Positions 6,128 to 6,526 of a stretch of 6,526 nt of DNA are shown here, one piece after another. The position numbers and the translations under genes were made by a program. This stretch comes from an uncultured Sutterella sp. Lineage in GTDB: Bacteria; Pseudomonadota; Gammaproteobacteria; Burkholderiales; Burkholderiaceae_F. The stretch spans positions 1-6,526 of the forward strand of contig CABUOH010000064.1 of NCBI GenBank assembly GCA_902493085.1. Reading direction: 5' to 3'. The notes under the pieces were generated by a model that was given only the letters and a program-made list of their open reading frames with translations, ran no database searches and was not told the DNA's origin. Within the stretch, counting starts at the first letter, position 1. Each line of letters begins with the position of its first letter.

Positions 6128-6158
6128 TCCTTCGGTCGGATCCGGTTCGCCCGAAGGA
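6128..6158 (+). other. Leader hairpin between tgt and yajC
   Basis: TCCTTCGG (6128-6135) pairs perfectly with CCGAAGGA (6151-6158), leaving a 15-base loop that itself contains the palindrome CGGATCCG (6137-6144). No T tract follows, so it is not a standard intrinsic terminator. It lies just downstream of the probable yajC start site and 27 bases before the Shine-Dalgarno sequence, so it would form in the 5' leader of the mRNA. Its role is unknown. Confidence 0.5.
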
Positions 6159-6194
6159 AGCGATTTCATACATTCTTGAATCATTGGAGTTCAA

Positions 6195-6526
6195 ATGTTT
6201 TTTGTTAGTGATGCCATGGCTGCCGGCGAGGCCGCCGCTCAGGCAGGCGGCATGGAAGGCTTCCTCATGCAGGTCGTTCCGCTCGTCGTCATCTTTGCGG
6301 TGTTCTGGTTCTTCCTGATCCGTCCGCAGCAGAAGCGCCAGAAGGAACACATGAAGATGTGCGAAGGCCTGACGCGCGGCGACGAGGTGACGACGCTCGG
6401 CGGCATCTCCGGCCGCATTGATTCCGTTGACGAGCAGACGATCGGTCTTCAGGTGGCCTCCGTCGACGGCAAGCCCGTCGTGATCCGCATGCAGCGCACG
6501 TCCGTCAGCGTCGTCCTTCCCAAGGG
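6195..6526 (+). CDS. yajC: Preprotein translocase accessory subunit YajC (3' end outside window)
   Basis: The visible 110 codons begin MFFVSDAMAA, resembling E. coli YajC (MSFFISDAVAA), and carry one membrane-spanning segment at about residues 22-42. This is followed by the hallmark LIRPQQKRQKEH (41-52) and GDEVTTLGGISGRI (62-75), with the last visible residues VVLPK near the family C-terminus. Only a few codons and the stop should be missing. YajC is a small inner-membrane protein that associates with SecD and SecF at the Sec translocon and is not essential in E. coli. GGAG (6186-6189) lies five bases before the ATG. It follows tgt by 124 bp and in related bacteria is followed by secD and secF. 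Confidence 0.96.
   Translation, partial: MFFVSDAMAAGEAAAQAGGMEGFLMQVVPLVVIFAVFWFFLIRPQQKRQKEHMKMCEGLTRGDEVTTLGGISGRIDSVDEQTIGLQVASVDGKPVVIRMQRTSVSVVLPK

Noticed and set aside
4865..6184. Minus-strand open frame of 439 codons, longer than tgt itself
   Set aside because: It lies almost entirely antisense to tgt, whose catalytic and zinc residues are all intact. Long antisense frames are common in GC-rich coding DNA, and the translation resembles no family I know.
6116..6194. Possible leader peptide starting at the ATG within TATAATG
   Set aside because: The ATG overlaps the -10 box, so the local promoter would not transcribe it, and no ribosome binding site precedes it.

Overview
The window is a chromosomal stretch of about 6.5 kb, fairly GC-rich. 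It looks like a betaproteobacterium in the order Burkholderiales. A Sutterella/Parasutterella-type gut lineage is my best guess from protein flavour, but it is not proven. Two conserved proteobacterial neighbourhoods set the call: darP (yjgA) and mog divergent from pmbA (tldE), followed by queA-tgt-yajC, which normally continues into secD-secF. All six genes are intact in the window except yajC, whose last few codons lie beyond the right edge.

Layout. Bases 1-306 hold no convincing gene. They contain a short piece resembling an IS256-family transposase, four degenerate 12-bp repeats, and two facing intrinsic terminators: one for a plus-strand transcript entering from the left, one for the minus-strand operon. 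On the minus strand, 2246 down to 307 is a two-gene operon. darP encodes a 50S assembly factor. The second gene is an unusual fusion of a complete molybdopterin adenylyltransferase (Mog) to a complete serine carboxylesterase of the YpfH/EstB type. A divergent promoter region (2247-2392), with a perfect tandem 13-bp repeat, separates this operon from pmbA on the plus strand. After pmbA, a small hairpin overlaps the probable queA promoter. queA and tgt then form a queuosine tRNA-modification pair 43 bp apart. yajC, a SecDF-associated inner-membrane protein, has a consensus TATAAT and a hairpin-bearing leader.

Functions. Tgt inserts preQ1 at the wobble position of GUN-anticodon tRNAs, and QueA converts it to epoxyqueuosine. 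YajC works at the Sec translocon. PmbA/TldE is one half of the TldD/TldE peptidase, and TldD is not in this window. Mog completes an activation step of molybdenum cofactor synthesis.

The most notable observation is the Mog-esterase fusion. An apparently good internal ribosome binding site sits just before the esterase domain, while the fusion's own start lacks one. The same gene could therefore yield both a bifunctional protein and a free esterase. Otherwise the window is ordinary housekeeping DNA, and I found no sign of a defence system, CRISPR array, prophage or tRNA gene.
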